Assembly (NCBI GenBank): GCA_022925895.1
Contig: JAKSYS010000035.1
Span: forward strand, 1-64,000
Source: Fragilaria crotonensis
Taxonomy: Eukaryota > Bacillariophyta > Fragilariophyceae > Fragilariales > Fragilariaceae
Length of the DNA stretch: 64,000 nucleotides
Direction: 5' to 3'
The notes under the pieces were generated by a model. It saw nothing but the letters and a program-made list of their open reading frames with translations, ran no database searches and was not told the origin of the DNA. The position numbers were made by a program, and so were the translations under genes. Position 1 is the stretch's first letter. Each line of letters opens with the position of its first letter. Shown one piece after another: positions 1 through 11,251 of the stretch.

Positions 1-1788
1 TGGTTCCGAAGGATACCAGGCGGAACGGTCAATGGCGACATTGTGGACAACGTCGTGTGCGAATCGATACATCTGTACCTCCAAGAGAACGAGAAAGCCA
101 AGTTTGCACAATACTTGGCAAATGATGGATACATCCTTCGTCAGCGAAGCTTCCCCGGTTACGGCTTCCAACGCAAGCATGTACATTTTGGACAGATTCG
201 AGTTTTTCTGGTCGTCCACCAAATCCACATCCAGATCCACTGTTTTGTCCCAAACGACAACTCTCTCTAATGTTTCAACGTCAAACACACTTCCCATGCA
301 CGAAGCGCGGGTCAAGATGGTTTGTGCCGTGGCGAGGAGGAACTGAACTCGGTACCTCAAGATCTCATGAAGTTCATCGTTGGCGTTGGTCTCGGATTGA
401 ATTTTTGGCAGATCCCAACCCCATCGTTCGATGCTGTGAGTGTACTGAAGGTAACCTAGTTCTTGCATGCGATCCAGAAAATGACAAATGAACAAAGGGT
501 TGCCGCCAGTTTTTCGGTACACGACGGCCGAAAACTTTTTGGTGGTGTTGGCATCCATACCAATCACGTCAGCAACCATCGCATCGACTGCCTCATCATG
601 AAGGGCCGCGAGGCGAATCAACGTCGATTGGAGATCTCTCAAATCTTCCAACATGATTGATAGTGGTGCGATTTCTTCATCGCGATAGGTACCAATCAAT
701 AAAAGATTCGTGAGTCTCCTGTCATTCGCCAAGGCCTGGAACAAGGTCAGCGACTCTTTTCCACCCCATTGAAGATCATCCAAGAACAGCACGACAGGTC
801 TAGAGGGCGAACATATCTGTCGGATAATCTCACGAGCCAGACGAAACATTTGGTTCGCGGACGCTCCATCCCGAAACGTACTTTCATATTGTTCGTCATA
901 GTCGTCGTCGGGTTCGCCAATCAAATCTACCAAGTTGGGAATCAATCCAATGATTCTAGATGATTCGGCTCCCAGAGCACCTTGAATGCGTTCGACATAG
1001 TCACTCTTGTTTGGATGATCCAAAAGTTGCTGAATGAGATTGGCAAAGATTTGGATAAACGCACTGTACGGCCGCCGGACTGTGGTGTCATTTTGATCAA
1101 ATCTCTGATCAAACTTTCCTTCAGCACAAAAGGCACGATCCTTGTATAGGGATAAGGCGTGATTGACAAGAGATGTCTTTCCGACTCCTGCACCTCCAAC
1201 AAGAAAGATAACTTCGCTCGGTGCCTTCTCCAGCATCGTGCGATCCAGAGCGTCGGTGAGATCCCTGAGTTCGTTGGTTCGACCGTGCAGGGTGATGGCC
1301 TGAAAGTCTAAAAGACGACCTGCGGAACGAGGGGCGAGTTCCTTGCGTAAATCTCGAGCGGATGGTGTTCGTTCCGCGGGTGCAGGAGGAACAACACGCT
1401 TTTGCTCCTCCAATTTAGTTGCCCTGGCTTCTCGAAGCTGCGAACGGGTTGTAGACATGCCATCACTCGATTTTCTGCGCAGAGGTCGTTTGCCATCGGG
1501 TCGAGGACTGATGTCCATTGATTCCGAGTCAGCTCTGGATGGTGACATGCTGCGCGATGAGTATCCAGCTTCTCTCGATGGAGATACGCTTCGCGACCCC
1601 TTCTTCCTAAGACTCCTCCTCCTACCGGAACCACTGCTTGTCTTGCTGCTGCTAGCATCGGACAACGTCAAGCTATAGTCTCCAATAAATTCACCCTCTT
1701 GCTGCTTCCAGCGGGCTATGATTTGGCTTTCATCCACAATCTCTTTATGGTCGAGAGACCCGTAGGAAGCGGATGGATCATCCGCCAT
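1..1788 (-). CDS. AAA/STAND-type ATPase, 3' end outside window
   Basis: The minus frame is open from the ATG at 1788 (context ggcaccATGg) to the window edge, about 596 codons with no stop. Residues 1-150 are a Ser/Arg-rich low-complexity region with SPSR-type repeats. A 'LHGR-NEL' segment typical of AAA_16/Orc1-like ATPases follows, then Walker A GGAGVGKTS (about residues 200-208) and Walker B VVLFLDDLQW (about 335-344). Further on are sensor-like LLLIGTYRDEE and a KTGGNPLF winged-helix entry. This order is known from large signalling ATPases (STAND/AAA_16) that are expanded in diatoms; the C-terminal effector or repeat domain lies beyond the left edge. The domain call is firm; the physiological role is unknown. 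Confidence 0.85.
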   Translation of the reverse strand, partial: MADDPSASYGSLDHKEIVDESQIIARWKQQEGEFIGDYSLTLSDASSSKTSSGSGRRRSLRKKGSRSVSPSREAGYSSRSMSPSRADSESMDISPRPDGKRPLRRKSSDGMSTTRSQLREARATKLEEQKRVVPPAPAERTPSARDLRKELAPRSAGRLLDFQAITLHGRTNELRDLTDALDRTMLEKAPSEVIFLVGGAGVGKTSLVNHALSLYKDRAFCAEGKFDQRFDQNDTTVRRPYSAFIQIFANLIQQLLDHPNKSDYVERIQGALGAESSRIIGLIPNLVDLIGEPDDDYDEQYESTFRDGASANQMFRLAREIIRQICSPSRPVVLFLDDLQWGGKESLTLFQALANDRRLTNLLLIGTYRDEEIAPLSIMLEDLRDLQSTLIRLAALHDEAVDAMVADVIGMDANTTKKFSAVVYRKTGGNPLFICHFLDRMQELGYLQYTHSIERWGWDLPKIQSETNANDELHEILRYRVQFLLATAQTILTRASCMGSVFDVETLERVVVWDKTVDLDVDLVDDQKNSNLSKMYMLALEAVTGEASLTKDVSIICQVLCKLGFLVLLEVQMYRFAHDVVHNVAIDRSAWYPSEP

Positions 1789-2576
1789 GGTGCCTTTTTT
1801 CGGTTATGAGTGAATGTCATAAATCTTTGTTACCGTGTTTTGCAGTCATCATAGATACGACTACACCTACGGTAGTACTCGGAGTATCCTATCATACTAG
1901 TATTGCGTATTGCACATGCGGACTTTGTTTCGGTCATTCATGTTTTCGTCCACCCTTCTCCTACAACTGCAACAGTGACGGGTCTTGCGCGATAAAAAAT
2001 GATACCCTACCGTACCTCTGCACTCTGCACCGTAACGTCTACTGCAATGACCGTGTGACCTTCTATACATGTATTTTGTATCGCTTGAGTGTACCAGTAG
2101 TTGTCATGTCGTGTCTCGCATGCATGGGCGAGAGAAAAGATATAATCTCTGATGTCATCACAAGTCATACTGTATGGTGGTACTCCAGTAGGCATGGTTG
2201 TAGGGGGAGACACCACGGTTGTAGAATTTTTGCGCTCCAATATTACGCAGAATTTGTACCCTCATGCACTCGTACCAGCTACTGTACAATCAATACTCGC
2301 GCCCATTATCAACACAAAAGCACCAGTACACTGCAGAGTTCGACCTCCGTCACTGTACACTGAACGCCAATATCTGGATTGACCTGTTACAATGAGAACA
2401 ATGGGAAACAATCTTGTACGGACTTGTTGATTACGAAGAAAAAGAGCAAGCCAAATACTGTAGTAATACTAATGATTACCCGATTCGTAACAATCAACGA
2501 CTCTGAGAACGAATACTCCGAACATACACATGTAGGCTGTGCACCCTCTATGCAAACATCAACACGAACCAGATGA
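1789..2576. other. Intergenic region between ATPase promoter and CYP51 3' end
   Basis: This 788-bp stretch contains the upstream region of the ATPase gene and the downstream region of CYP51. It is rich in short GTAC-containing words. A 196-codon plus-strand open frame overlaps the ATPase start but shows no domain-like composition. No gene is supported. Confidence 0.5.
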
Positions 2577-4277
2577 TCAGGCCTTACTTCGTCTCTTGTA
2601 GCGCACCGTGCAATCTCCCTTGGGTCCAACTACCATGGCTTCGTAGTCAATTTCAGGCATCTTGGGAGCCACACGTTCAATTTCAAATTCTCGAAACAAA
2701 ACACTCAGAATTGTCTTGACTTGCACAAACGCAAAGTTTTGTCCCATACACGAGTGCATGCCTCCACCGAATCCCATGTAGGCAAATGGAATCTTGTGTT
2801 CCTCACGGCCTTCCCCATATCGATCGGGATCGAATTTATCCGGATCTGGAAAGACTTCTGGCAGTCGCATGCCAACCGATGGTGAGATGGCAACCATGTC
2901 ACCCTTGGGGATGAGGTAATCTTTTCCTTCCTTAGTGTGGACAGGAACATCGACCATGGCAAGGCGAATTAGCATAATGAGAGGAGGGCAAAGGCGAAGT
3001 GCCTCGCGCATGCAGTCGTGCAAAAGCTGCATATCCGACAAGTGGTCGTAGGTAACCTCATCGCCGCGGCCAAGGATTTTGTCTTGTTCGGCAAGAATGC
3101 GATTCATAATGGATGGGTCGTTGGCAATGAACAGCGACGTCCATGTCGATGTGATGCACGATGTGTGCTGTCCGGCAAATAGCAAGGCAATTAAAAGGCC
3201 GGTGACTTCCTCTTTTGTAATCTTGGTACCATCCTTGTACTGCAAGTCCATAAAGGACCCCAACATGTCTGTACCATCAGTCTTACCTGGATTGGCTCGA
3301 CGGTCGTCAATAACTTTCGAGAAAAGCTTGACCATTTCAGCGCGGGCCTTGTCACGACGACGATGTTCCTTGGTTGGGGCATGGGGCCAAAAGACCGTGA
3401 GGGGAGTAAGACCTTGATCCAAGTCGTGGTAAAGTTCCGAAACTTCCTTAAAGAGGTATTCTCGCACATCGTCTCCATGTAGGGTGCGTGAGGCCGTCAA
3501 GATGGTGAGTTCCGACAGTGCATGAAAGAGATCAATCTCTCCCGAATCACCAACAAAGTGTTCCTTGAGGTACAACTTGGTCTCCCTTTCAATCTTGGCA
3601 ACGTGCTGTTTGAGGGTCGTGACTCGCAAGCCCTGTGTCACGCATTGAAATTGACTCTGACGATTCCTGCGGGATGCATCGTACACGACACCGGGTCCAA
3701 AGACTGCAGTCATGAAGGAGTATACAGCATTCTGACTCAAAACGTCATCAGAAGCCTTGCAGAAAACTTCTTGAGCCTCGGGGCCGATGAGCATTGTCAA
3801 TCTCTTTGGACCGAGCTAAAAAGTGAAGAGGAGGAACCAGATATGAGAGTGATGCACGATTTGAGATGAATGAGTCGATTCATCACCACGTATAATCGTC
3901 GTGGCGAACTCAAACACTGTTCGAAAAAGAGCGCACATCATGCATATTGCTTATGGGTCTAGAGAGAATCGAGAGAACATGGCATCGACAGGTTTCCCTC
4001 CGAAGGTTGCGTAGTGAATCTTGAAGATTTTTAACGCGATCAGGCAATACAGTATTCAGTATTCACGTACCGGTATAGTAAAAACACTACCATATGCTTT
4101 GTAACAGCGAGTAATCATGTTCACTGGTCCTTTGCCAAATTCCAATGCCATGGCGAGTGGACCCATGGGACTACTCAATACAAGAGGAGGAGCATTCTTG
4201 CCACCACGTCTTGGACGAAGCAAAAGGAGATAAACCGCCAGAAGGATGGCGCCGGCGATGTAAACAACAAACAGCAT
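2577..4277 (-). CDS. CYP51: Sterol 14-alpha-demethylase (cytochrome P450 family 51), two exons
   Basis: Exon 1 is 4277-4071 (69 codons: an N-terminal membrane anchor, then a 'MALEFGKGPVNMI' region and YGSVFTIP). The intron is 4070-3816, starting GTACGT and ending TTTTAG. Exon 2 is 3815-2577 and resumes in phase as LGPKRLTMLIGPEA. The product is 481 aa, normal for CYP51. Visible motifs are the I-helix AGQHTS (a CYP51 hallmark), ExxR in EALRL, the PDKFDPDRY meander and the haem loop FGGGMHSCMG with the Cys ligand. The enzyme removes the sterol 14-methyl group at the ER in sterol biosynthesis. The fit of the two exons across the intron makes the model strong. Confidence 0.93.
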
Positions 4278-4556
4278 AGCTCAAGAAAGAGGTGGTTGGA
4301 GTACTTGAGTCGCCACTGTGCGCCCTGAAAATCAAGTCGTTGGTACGGTCGCTTTACTGTATCACGCGATTCAAGTTATGTGGGAGATAAATTTTCGATC
4401 GGCATGGCCGGAGTTCAGAGTTGCGTGGCAGCAATGCGAATTCATTTCGAAAACGTTTGTCTGATTACGATATTTTTAGCTCTCGTGTTGAACCCCGAGA
4501 ACACCTTTGTGGCCAAGGTTAGGAGGACAGACATACGTTGGTCCATGACTGGACTA

Positions 4557-4877
4557 CAGAGACGAGAATTTCAAACCCAGCCCACCCAAACCCACGGCCC
4601 ACCCAAACCCATTGGGTTAAGGGTGGGTTTTGGGTGAGCTCAGGATTTCATGGGTGGGTCTGGGTGGGCCGGCAAATCATAGCAAAAAATGACAGTAGAT
4701 GTTTGCTACCGGTAGTAGTAGAACCATCTACTCCAGTACTAACTACTGGGTTTGGGTGGGTTTGGGTAGGTCTTGGTGGATCGTATGGGTTCTGGGTGGT
4801 TTTGGGCTGGTACTTCCGTGAGCGTAGCTTTACGTGGGTACCCATGGGTTTGATATTTTCAGAAATTCCCGTCTCTG
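4557..4877. mobile_element. hAT-type MITE with GGGTTTGGGTG-rich interior
   Basis: Terminal inverted repeats of 16 bp with one mismatch lie at 4557-4572 (CAGAGACGAGAATTTC) and 4862-4877. They are flanked by a perfect 8-bp target duplication CTGGACTA at 4549-4556 and 4878-4885. An 8-bp duplication and a CAG start are hAT family traits. The 321-bp element has no transposase. Its interior carries repeated CCCACCCAAACCC on the left and TGGGTTTGGGTGGG on the right, so the two halves can pair. Confidence 0.85.
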
Positions 4878-4894
4878 CTGGACTACCGGTGCTG

Positions 4895-4981
4895 TAGTTT
4901 TACTGTAGTAAGACTCGGTGCTTTGGTTTTACTGTAGTACGACTCGGTGCTTTAGTTTTACTGTAGTAAGACTCGGTGCTG
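4895..4981. repeat. Three tandem copies of a 29-bp repeat
   Basis: The unit begins AGTTTTACTGTAGTA and ends ACTCGGTGC plus two or three bases. It occurs three times at exactly 29 bp spacing with one or two substitutions. The array starts about 10 bp after the hAT element's target duplication. No coding or known regulatory role is visible. Confidence 0.85.
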
Positions 4982-5101
4982 CAACGCACACATACCTTCA
5001 TGCATGTAATGATGTAATGCATACTCCGAACGTAAAAACTAATGGAATCGAATGCCTATTCATAGCACACCAAGTTATTCAAAAGAGACAAGGAGGGAGA
5101 A

Positions 5102-7271
5102 TTAGGCAAAATCTCGAACGAACAGCTCCAAACTATCCTCCAATCGTTTGAGGATTGTCGTCTCACTAAGTTCCTTGATGACTGTCTCCGGTCCCATGTT
5201 GGTGCGAGTGGCTCGTACTCTCATGTTGCCCTTTGTCGTGAGTTCCACCAATACCTGTACGCCTCCTTCCGCCTTACCACGACTAGTTGTCGATGATGAT
5301 GGTTTGAGACCTCTCTTTTCCAATTCTCTCTCCTCCTCCTTGGATAGGTAGTTTTGGCCCGTACGTGTCGATCGAAAGACCAATTTGAAACCATCACGTT
5401 TCGAGACTCCTTCGAATCTAGGATCGGGTCCTTTGTAGATGGATCAAAGTCAACAGGTGTTGTAAGTTTTCCAGAATCAGCCAACAGCTTCCCCCATTCC
5501 TTGAGATACTCGGAAAGTTGATCGAACTTGTCTGGTTGAATGTCCAATGATTCGAATCGCACCAATTCGGGGCCCTTTAATTTGAGGAACGCGTCGTCCC
5601 AAAAGAACATGTCACCATTTTTAGTCGCTTCCGCCGCGGCTATGGGCAAACTGCCAGTGGTACAAAGTGTGGCATTACGAGCGGCAGGTTGGAATGCAAT
5701 TGCTTGAATTAAGGTTTGGGTGGCCAATTCCAAACTCGTTGTACCGTCCAAGACATCGCCAGGAGCAAAGGCAAAGTTATCATCTTGAGAGTCTTTTAAT
5801 TCTCCAAATTTGAGAATTGTGTAATCCAGAGGCGGCTGGGTATTCCGTTCCTTGACGGTGGTGACGAGTGACTCTTCCATGTCTCGTCGATTTTCCAATT
5901 TTCGTCCCATGAGATTTTGCATGCTGTATGGGAACTTATCAGTTCGTTCCGTCCCAATAGTTGAAATGGCCACCAACTGAGTCGGAGGCCGTCCCACCGT
6001 CCCGCCGAGTCCCATTGTTCGTCTCAATAACCGTTCGAGAATCGCACGCGGTGGAGATGATAGTGAGGTTAGAAAGAAGAGGACGCAGGCAGCATTGTTT
6101 CCACCCAGTGGCATTTGCTGAGTCGGTTTCACTATTTCAATGTCAACAGCAATGATATCCTGAAGCGCTTTTGTAAATGTTGGGATCAATTGTTTGGCGA
6201 AAGGATCCTGTATGAAAGACGCAAAACACACACGAAGGTGTTAGCCGATCGGCGATCATAACGCTTGCTGAGCAAAGGTTCCAGTCTTGTGTTTCTACGC
6301 ACCGAGGATTCGTCCGCAACAATAAGGATCCGACTTTCAGCGGGAGGAAGTGTTGCAGCAGCATCCCCTTGTTGCTGCTGTTGTTTAGCATTTTCGACAC
6401 TGCCCAGTACGATCCCACTAGACACGTCGCTGGCGAAACTGCTGCTCAATGTGATATCAGCACCACCCAACACTCCCCACGATCCCACATCAACTCCTCC
6501 CCCCGTTGCTTCCATGGCCTTATCTGCTGCCGCTGCCAATTTCGTCGATTCTCTCATTTCCTTGGATTCGTTCATAAAGTTCGCATAAATGTCGTCAATC
6601 TTGTTGAGTAGTTTTGTTTCTTCCCGTTCCTTGCGAGCCCTAGAACTGCGTTCCATGGCACGTTTTTGCGATTCAATATCCTTCTTGAGATCAACTCTCA
6701 TTTTTGCCAATTCGTCAAGTCCTTCTTGGACTTTGTTTTCCAAAATCAATTTGGCATCTTCTTTTAATTGTGCCGCTGTTTCGGCATCCAACAGATCCGA
6801 CAATAATTCAGTGGGAAATCCCAAGGATATCACGTCATTGTCTTTTGTTGAAGAGGATGAATTATCACGTAGATCATCCCACGCTGATGTCGGGAGTTGG
6901 TCCATGTCACTAGGGTCCTTCCATAACTTATCGTAATCCACATCGTCGTCCCAGGAATCCTTAACCATGTCATCATTATCATTACTATTATCGTCATTGT
7001 CATTGTTGTTGACAACAGCTGTCAATGGTAACGATAATGAAAAATGACGACGAGCACTCATTTGCTTTGTAGTCCATGGCTGATGAAATGCTGCTGCAAC
7101 ACCCGTGTTCCATGATTGATGAGTACCACTGACCGTGACACCACCAAGAGCAATCAACAATAACATCCCAGACGTCCTTGTCAGGAACCAAGCAACAGCC
7201 AATGCTGGCAACTTTATCATCGTCATCTTCATCCTATCATACTCCGAGTACCACCAGAGATACCTATACAC
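5102..7271 (-). CDS. Plastid-targeted protein: coiled coil plus atypical NAD(P)-binding (SDR-like) domain
   Basis: Exon 1 is 7271-6303. I prefer the ATG at 7232, which directly precedes a hydrophobic signal sequence. After the signal comes VAAAFHQP, matching the diatom ASAFAP-type plastid signal with Phe at the cleavage site. A 94-bp intron (6302-6209, GTGCGT...ACAG) joins ADESS to DPFAKQ. Residues of about 130-240 are acidic and then charged coiled coil (KRAMERSSRARKEREE). The second half resembles atypical short-chain dehydrogenase folds: a Rossmann-like start ILIVADESS, a YSMQNL-GRKLENR region and YTILKFGELKD. Similar architecture is known from plastid nucleoid proteins such as pTAC16, but the link is inference. 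Near 5426 (a GGG run on plus) the frame shifts by one base; the C-terminal part continues to 5102 as DGFKLVFRSTRTGQNYLS. Confidence 0.7.
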
Positions 7272-7649
7272 CTGTACTGTTATTAGACGTTGTCAAGTTG
7301 TCAATGTGCAATACGTAATACAAACGTGGACATGATCAACGAACATGTTCGCCACTCAGCTCCGGGAGCATTGCGGGAACAGTACTAAATCTGCAGTGTT
7401 CGTAATTCGTTCACTACTCCAGTACAGTACAATACGGCAACAGACGAATGATAGGATACGATACTGTTACGATATACTGCGTTTCGAGTTGGTGGCACTG
7501 TTCACCAGGAAGGTCCGGCCAAAGCACCTTCTAGCCGTTAAGTTCCGGTAACGAAGTCATTACCGCGCACGCCGACTTCAAAATACATGTGCTGCGATAT
7601 TTGTAGCTTTTGCAGTCAATGCAAACGAGCCGGCAAGGTTTTCTGATGC
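7272..7649. other. Intergenic, no gene seen
   Basis: Upstream region of the plastid-type gene. It has GTAC/TACTCC words and short open frames only; nothing can be assigned. Confidence 0.4.
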
Positions 7650-7994
7650 GAAGTGGAAATCCACTTCGGTGAAGTGGAATTCCACTTCGGGTAAGTGGAA
7701 TTTCACTTTGGGGAAGTGGAATTCCACTTAGGGGGAGTGGAATTCCACTTAGGGGAAGTGGAATTCCACTTACCCGAAGTGAAATGCAATGTTCCCAAAA
7801 TGAATTCATACTGAATTGTGTTGGCGTCACGTGTGTCCATTGCATTGTGAGGAAGTGGAATTCCACTTCGGGTAAGTGAAAATCCACTTCGGTAAAGTGG
7901 AATTCCACTTCGGGTAAGTGGAATTTCACTTCGGAGAAGTGGAATTTCACTTAGGGGAAGTGGAATTTCACTTAGGTGAAGTGGAATTTCACTG
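7650..7994. repeat. Palindromic 21-22 bp minisatellite in two blocks
   Basis: About fourteen copies of a 21-22 bp unit built on the self-complementary core AAGTGGAATTCCACTT, followed by CGGGT or AGGGG spacers. Block one is 7650-7787 and block two about 7852-7994, separated by about 65 bp of unrelated DNA. Substitutions often break the EcoRI-like centre (GAATTC to GAAATC or GAATTT). Because the period is close to 21, both strands stay open as heptapeptide repeats, which I regard as a by-product. Confidence 0.88.
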
Positions 7995-8599
7995 ACTAGG
8001 ATCCACATGATAAACGCGCCGGCCTTGCTTTTTATCAGTTGAAAATGACATAACGTGGAAGCGAGACTCTTACTATGAGGTGTCACGTGTTCTCGTTTTT
8101 TCCTCGATTCCGACGGTGCGGCCGGACCTTCCAGCAGCCAATACCTGGTAGCATTGTCTATGGCTGGATTCACGAAGAGGATTCGCGAGGTAGAGCTCTA
8201 CGTACTAGTACCACTATTTTTTTAGCGCTCGCATATTGAAAATTGATTTACACGCCAAATCACTTGCTTTTCATTCCATTGACCATGGCAGTGAATATCT
8301 CAACCAATTCTTGATATTCCGTGGAGCTTCTTGAAGCTACATCATCTCCTTGCTCTTCATGAGTGAAAGCACATTGAAGCTCCACAGAAAACGCAGTTTT
8401 GATAAATTCACGACCATTCCAATTTCTACTGATCACGCGCCAGGAGATGGCAGTAAAGGGGAGCACCTTCTTCTCTTGTGATTCCAGAAACGTTGTCTGA
8501 TGAAGAGAACAGTTACCAGCATGTTGCCCAATTGAGTGTTGGTGTCAGTCATACCAAATGTCACGAACCATGATGACGATGACAGTGGATCTTGGGATG
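7995..8599. other. Intergenic with one small open frame
   Basis: A 68-codon minus frame (8466-8260, MLPFTAISWRVISRNW...) is the only open frame of note. It has no recognisable motif and no neighbour in the same frame, so I do not call it a gene. Confidence 0.3.
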
Positions 8600-9720
8600 G
8601 ATCCAGATTCGAACCCTTAGAGCATCCCCACCCGAGGCGAACACGTGGTGAACTCCGCTTGGAACATTCTTGGAAGCATTTTCACCATTCCTACTTTTTC
8701 CTTTCAAAATAAGGACGGAAGAGGCTCACAGAATGTCACTCCTCGGAACTTTTGCTCCCCAGACGTTGGATCAATTTGTTGGCTGTCGATGTGTCGACCG
8801 ATGGCTTGCTCTCACGACGTGACATGTGAAGTGCCATGAGTTGGGCATGCATTGCCTGGATACAGATGAAGGTCATAGCAGACTAACAGGGAAGATGAAT
8901 TTGATACTGTCACCGATGAAGCCTCTGTTGTTGGTGTGCTCCTTGATGGTGCTAGCAAGCAGCTCCAAACGTTTTGGCTACTAGAGCCCAATCCTGGTTC
9001 CATCGCTGGATCAATGCATCACGGCATCTCGTGATCTGTTGTCACTGCTAAGAGATAAGGAATCACCCATCATCATCCTGCAGGACTCGAGTCATGGACA
9101 CCGCACGTGTGAGGAACTTCTTGACGCTGGGAGCCCTTCACTTGCATTTGTCACCCGACACGGCGGTGGTGCGCAAGTTTCGAGATTTTGCTGTAAAACC
9201 TATCCAGAAGTTGCCAATTCTCTGCCCATTCAAGTTCATGAATCGAGAGACAGAATTGGCTGATATATGTCAATATCAATTTGAATAACCGGACTTCTTG
9301 GCCAGTATTCGATTTGTCAGGATATGTCAATGACCAGCCAAGATATCTCATACAAGATTGGCATGAACTACACAATCCTGCTGCCCAATACAAACCTAAT
9401 TGTCAACAACTTCAAATTGATTGGTGTTGATTGAAAGATCAAATGCTACTTTCTGAGTGGCTGCCTCACCCTGCCAAGAAATTTGAACGAATATGCTACT
9501 ATGGCACATCTCGGATGTATTTTGTTGCGCGGTCGCCTGCAATCATGTTGCGTACAATCATAATGCTGCTTTCTTTAAAGCAGACCTCACTATATTTATC
9601 CAACAAGCCGGGCAATCAAGAGCATGGCGGATGAGATGGAATCACTTTGATTTCAGCATACCCTTTCTTGGTGTTCGACTGTGGGCTCATTCCTCCTGGT
9701 CATGACTCATGACTGCTCAC
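8600..9720 (+). pseudogene. Decayed coding sequence, probably of a mobile element
   Basis: Coding-like segments on plus are broken by stops and shifts. One runs TDEASVVGVLLDGASKQLQ through WLLEPNPGSIAGSMHHGI (about 8890-9030), then in another frame DLLSLLRDKESPIIILQDSS (about 9035-9095) up to about 9260. Later pieces include WLPHPAKKFERICYYG. I do not recognise the family. Lack of a start codon, multiple stops and AT drift all point to an old relic. Confidence 0.3.
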
Positions 9721-10830
9721 CATCTTGTTGCCATTACCTTGCTTTGTTGGTGCAGATCTCGTCACGCTGGCGCTCACGTCGCGGGTTCTGAAACTCTCGA
9801 ACATTATATTGTACATCGACTAGACTAGCTACTTCTTCATTGCCACAGTTGGGGTCTATTTCGGCTAGATGAACAAAAGCTGCACTGACAACCCGATTAG
9901 AATCACCAATTCAGTAGCTGTACCGTAACCTTGGTATACTTTTGACGTCGGAAATAAAAAAATTAATACTAGGCCTACGTAGAGCTACCTCGTGTACCCA
10001 AAATATGCATCCAGCCATAGTGCAACTAACAAAGAGATCAGAACACTTCTCACCAACGCTCAGATATGTGCTCACCTTATCATCATACGTCTACTAATAG
10101 CGTCTATCCAGCATCTCAGAATTGCAGACTACAATTGAATACAGTAGTACCCATCTACCAGTAGTTTGGAGTTCAGAATTCGCCTACCAGACCCCATAAG
10201 CTCCGAGCATTGCTCAGGAATTCAAGTATTCTACGCTGAAAAGGTCACCATTGTCTTTGTGCCATTGACCAATACACTGGCAAACCTAGAATAGGTAAAG
10301 GACTTGTTCCTAACTCGTTTTACCTAGCTATTTCCTAGTAAAGTATGTTATGGTGATTTGCCTTGCCAATTGCCATCAATCAATGCATTCCAATTCCATA
10401 CAAACTACTGGAGAATATGGCATTATATGCTTGACATTTCAGAAAATAATTGAACTGTTTGTTGCATTTGAATTTCAACCTGCGAGAAGGCAGTGTTTTT
10501 GCAAACTAAGCACAAATGGGACTGTAATGTTTGTCCTGTAAGCATCGCCCTGATTTCCAACACAGATCTGTTGTCATGAGCAAGGCAGGTCTGCATAGTA
10601 GTGGATTCTAACCAAATTCATGAAGGGTACAGGACATGACGTTTAAACCTACTCGTTCACACGCCAGTCTGTTCGATGTATTTTGATGTTAGCTACCACC
10701 GGCAGATGTGCACGACTCGGAATGCCCTCGGAGTATGATCACTGCCAGCATCGATACTACCGGTTGATTGTTTTTTCATCGGACAACGCAACAGCACGTT
10801 AAATAGAGTTTTGGGTTTTTTTTACCCCAT
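9721..10830. other. Intergenic, AT-rich, no gene seen
   Basis: About 1.1 kb with only short open frames (the longest about 63 codons at 10350-10541) and no repeats or motifs that I can support. Confidence 0.4.
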
Positions 10831-10859
10831 CGTTGTACTGTCGGACATTCATGAATGTT

Positions 10860-11251
10860 GCGTTGTTTTCAATCACACTTGACTGACACACACGCCATCC
10901 GAATAAAACACGGCACGACACGACACGAGATTGTTGCGATTTCTAAATCTAGGGGGTACAGTGCGTCGCAACGACATGCAAATGCACCACACATACTACC
11001 GGTAGTACAACAATCGAGTCGTCCGAGACAATGACTGCAACTATAAATTCAATCAGAACCAGCTCACAATTTCTTCATCTCAAGAACCATCACCCTGTAA
11101 CGAATATCCTGTTCCCACAAATATGAAGTATACTGCCTCTATTCTCTTGCTCCTTGCTTACCATCTGCAACGGTTTATGCAAGAAACAGACTTGTGGTCT
11201 AATCTTGCCACCGATGAATTGGTCTTGGGGTCTTTTTGGTCAGCACTTTAA
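10860..11251 (+). pseudogene. Diverged copy of the secreted-protein gene at 31.9 kb (promoter, leader and signal peptide)
   Basis: From the shared TTTCAATCACACTTGA block (10868 here, about 31665 in the second copy) through CACAATTTCTTCATC and into the start codon, this stretch aligns with the 5' region of the gene at 31929. The ATG at 11123 starts MKYTASILLLLA, against MKYSASVLLLLA in the second copy. After the signal peptide the two diverge: about 9 bp are missing and the frame ends at 11251 after 42 residues. It may be a truncated paralog or a very short gene; I favour a pseudogene. Confidence 0.6.

Noticed and set aside
1773-2363. 196-codon plus-strand open frame rich in Cys and Ser
   Set aside because: It overlaps the ATPase start on the opposite strand, has no motif, and its composition fits chance in GTAC-rich intergenic DNA.
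7531-8173. Two minus-strand frames of heptapeptide repeats over the minisatellite
   Set aside because: A 21-bp palindromic repeat automatically yields heptad repeats in open frames on both strands; no start context, signal or flanking domain.
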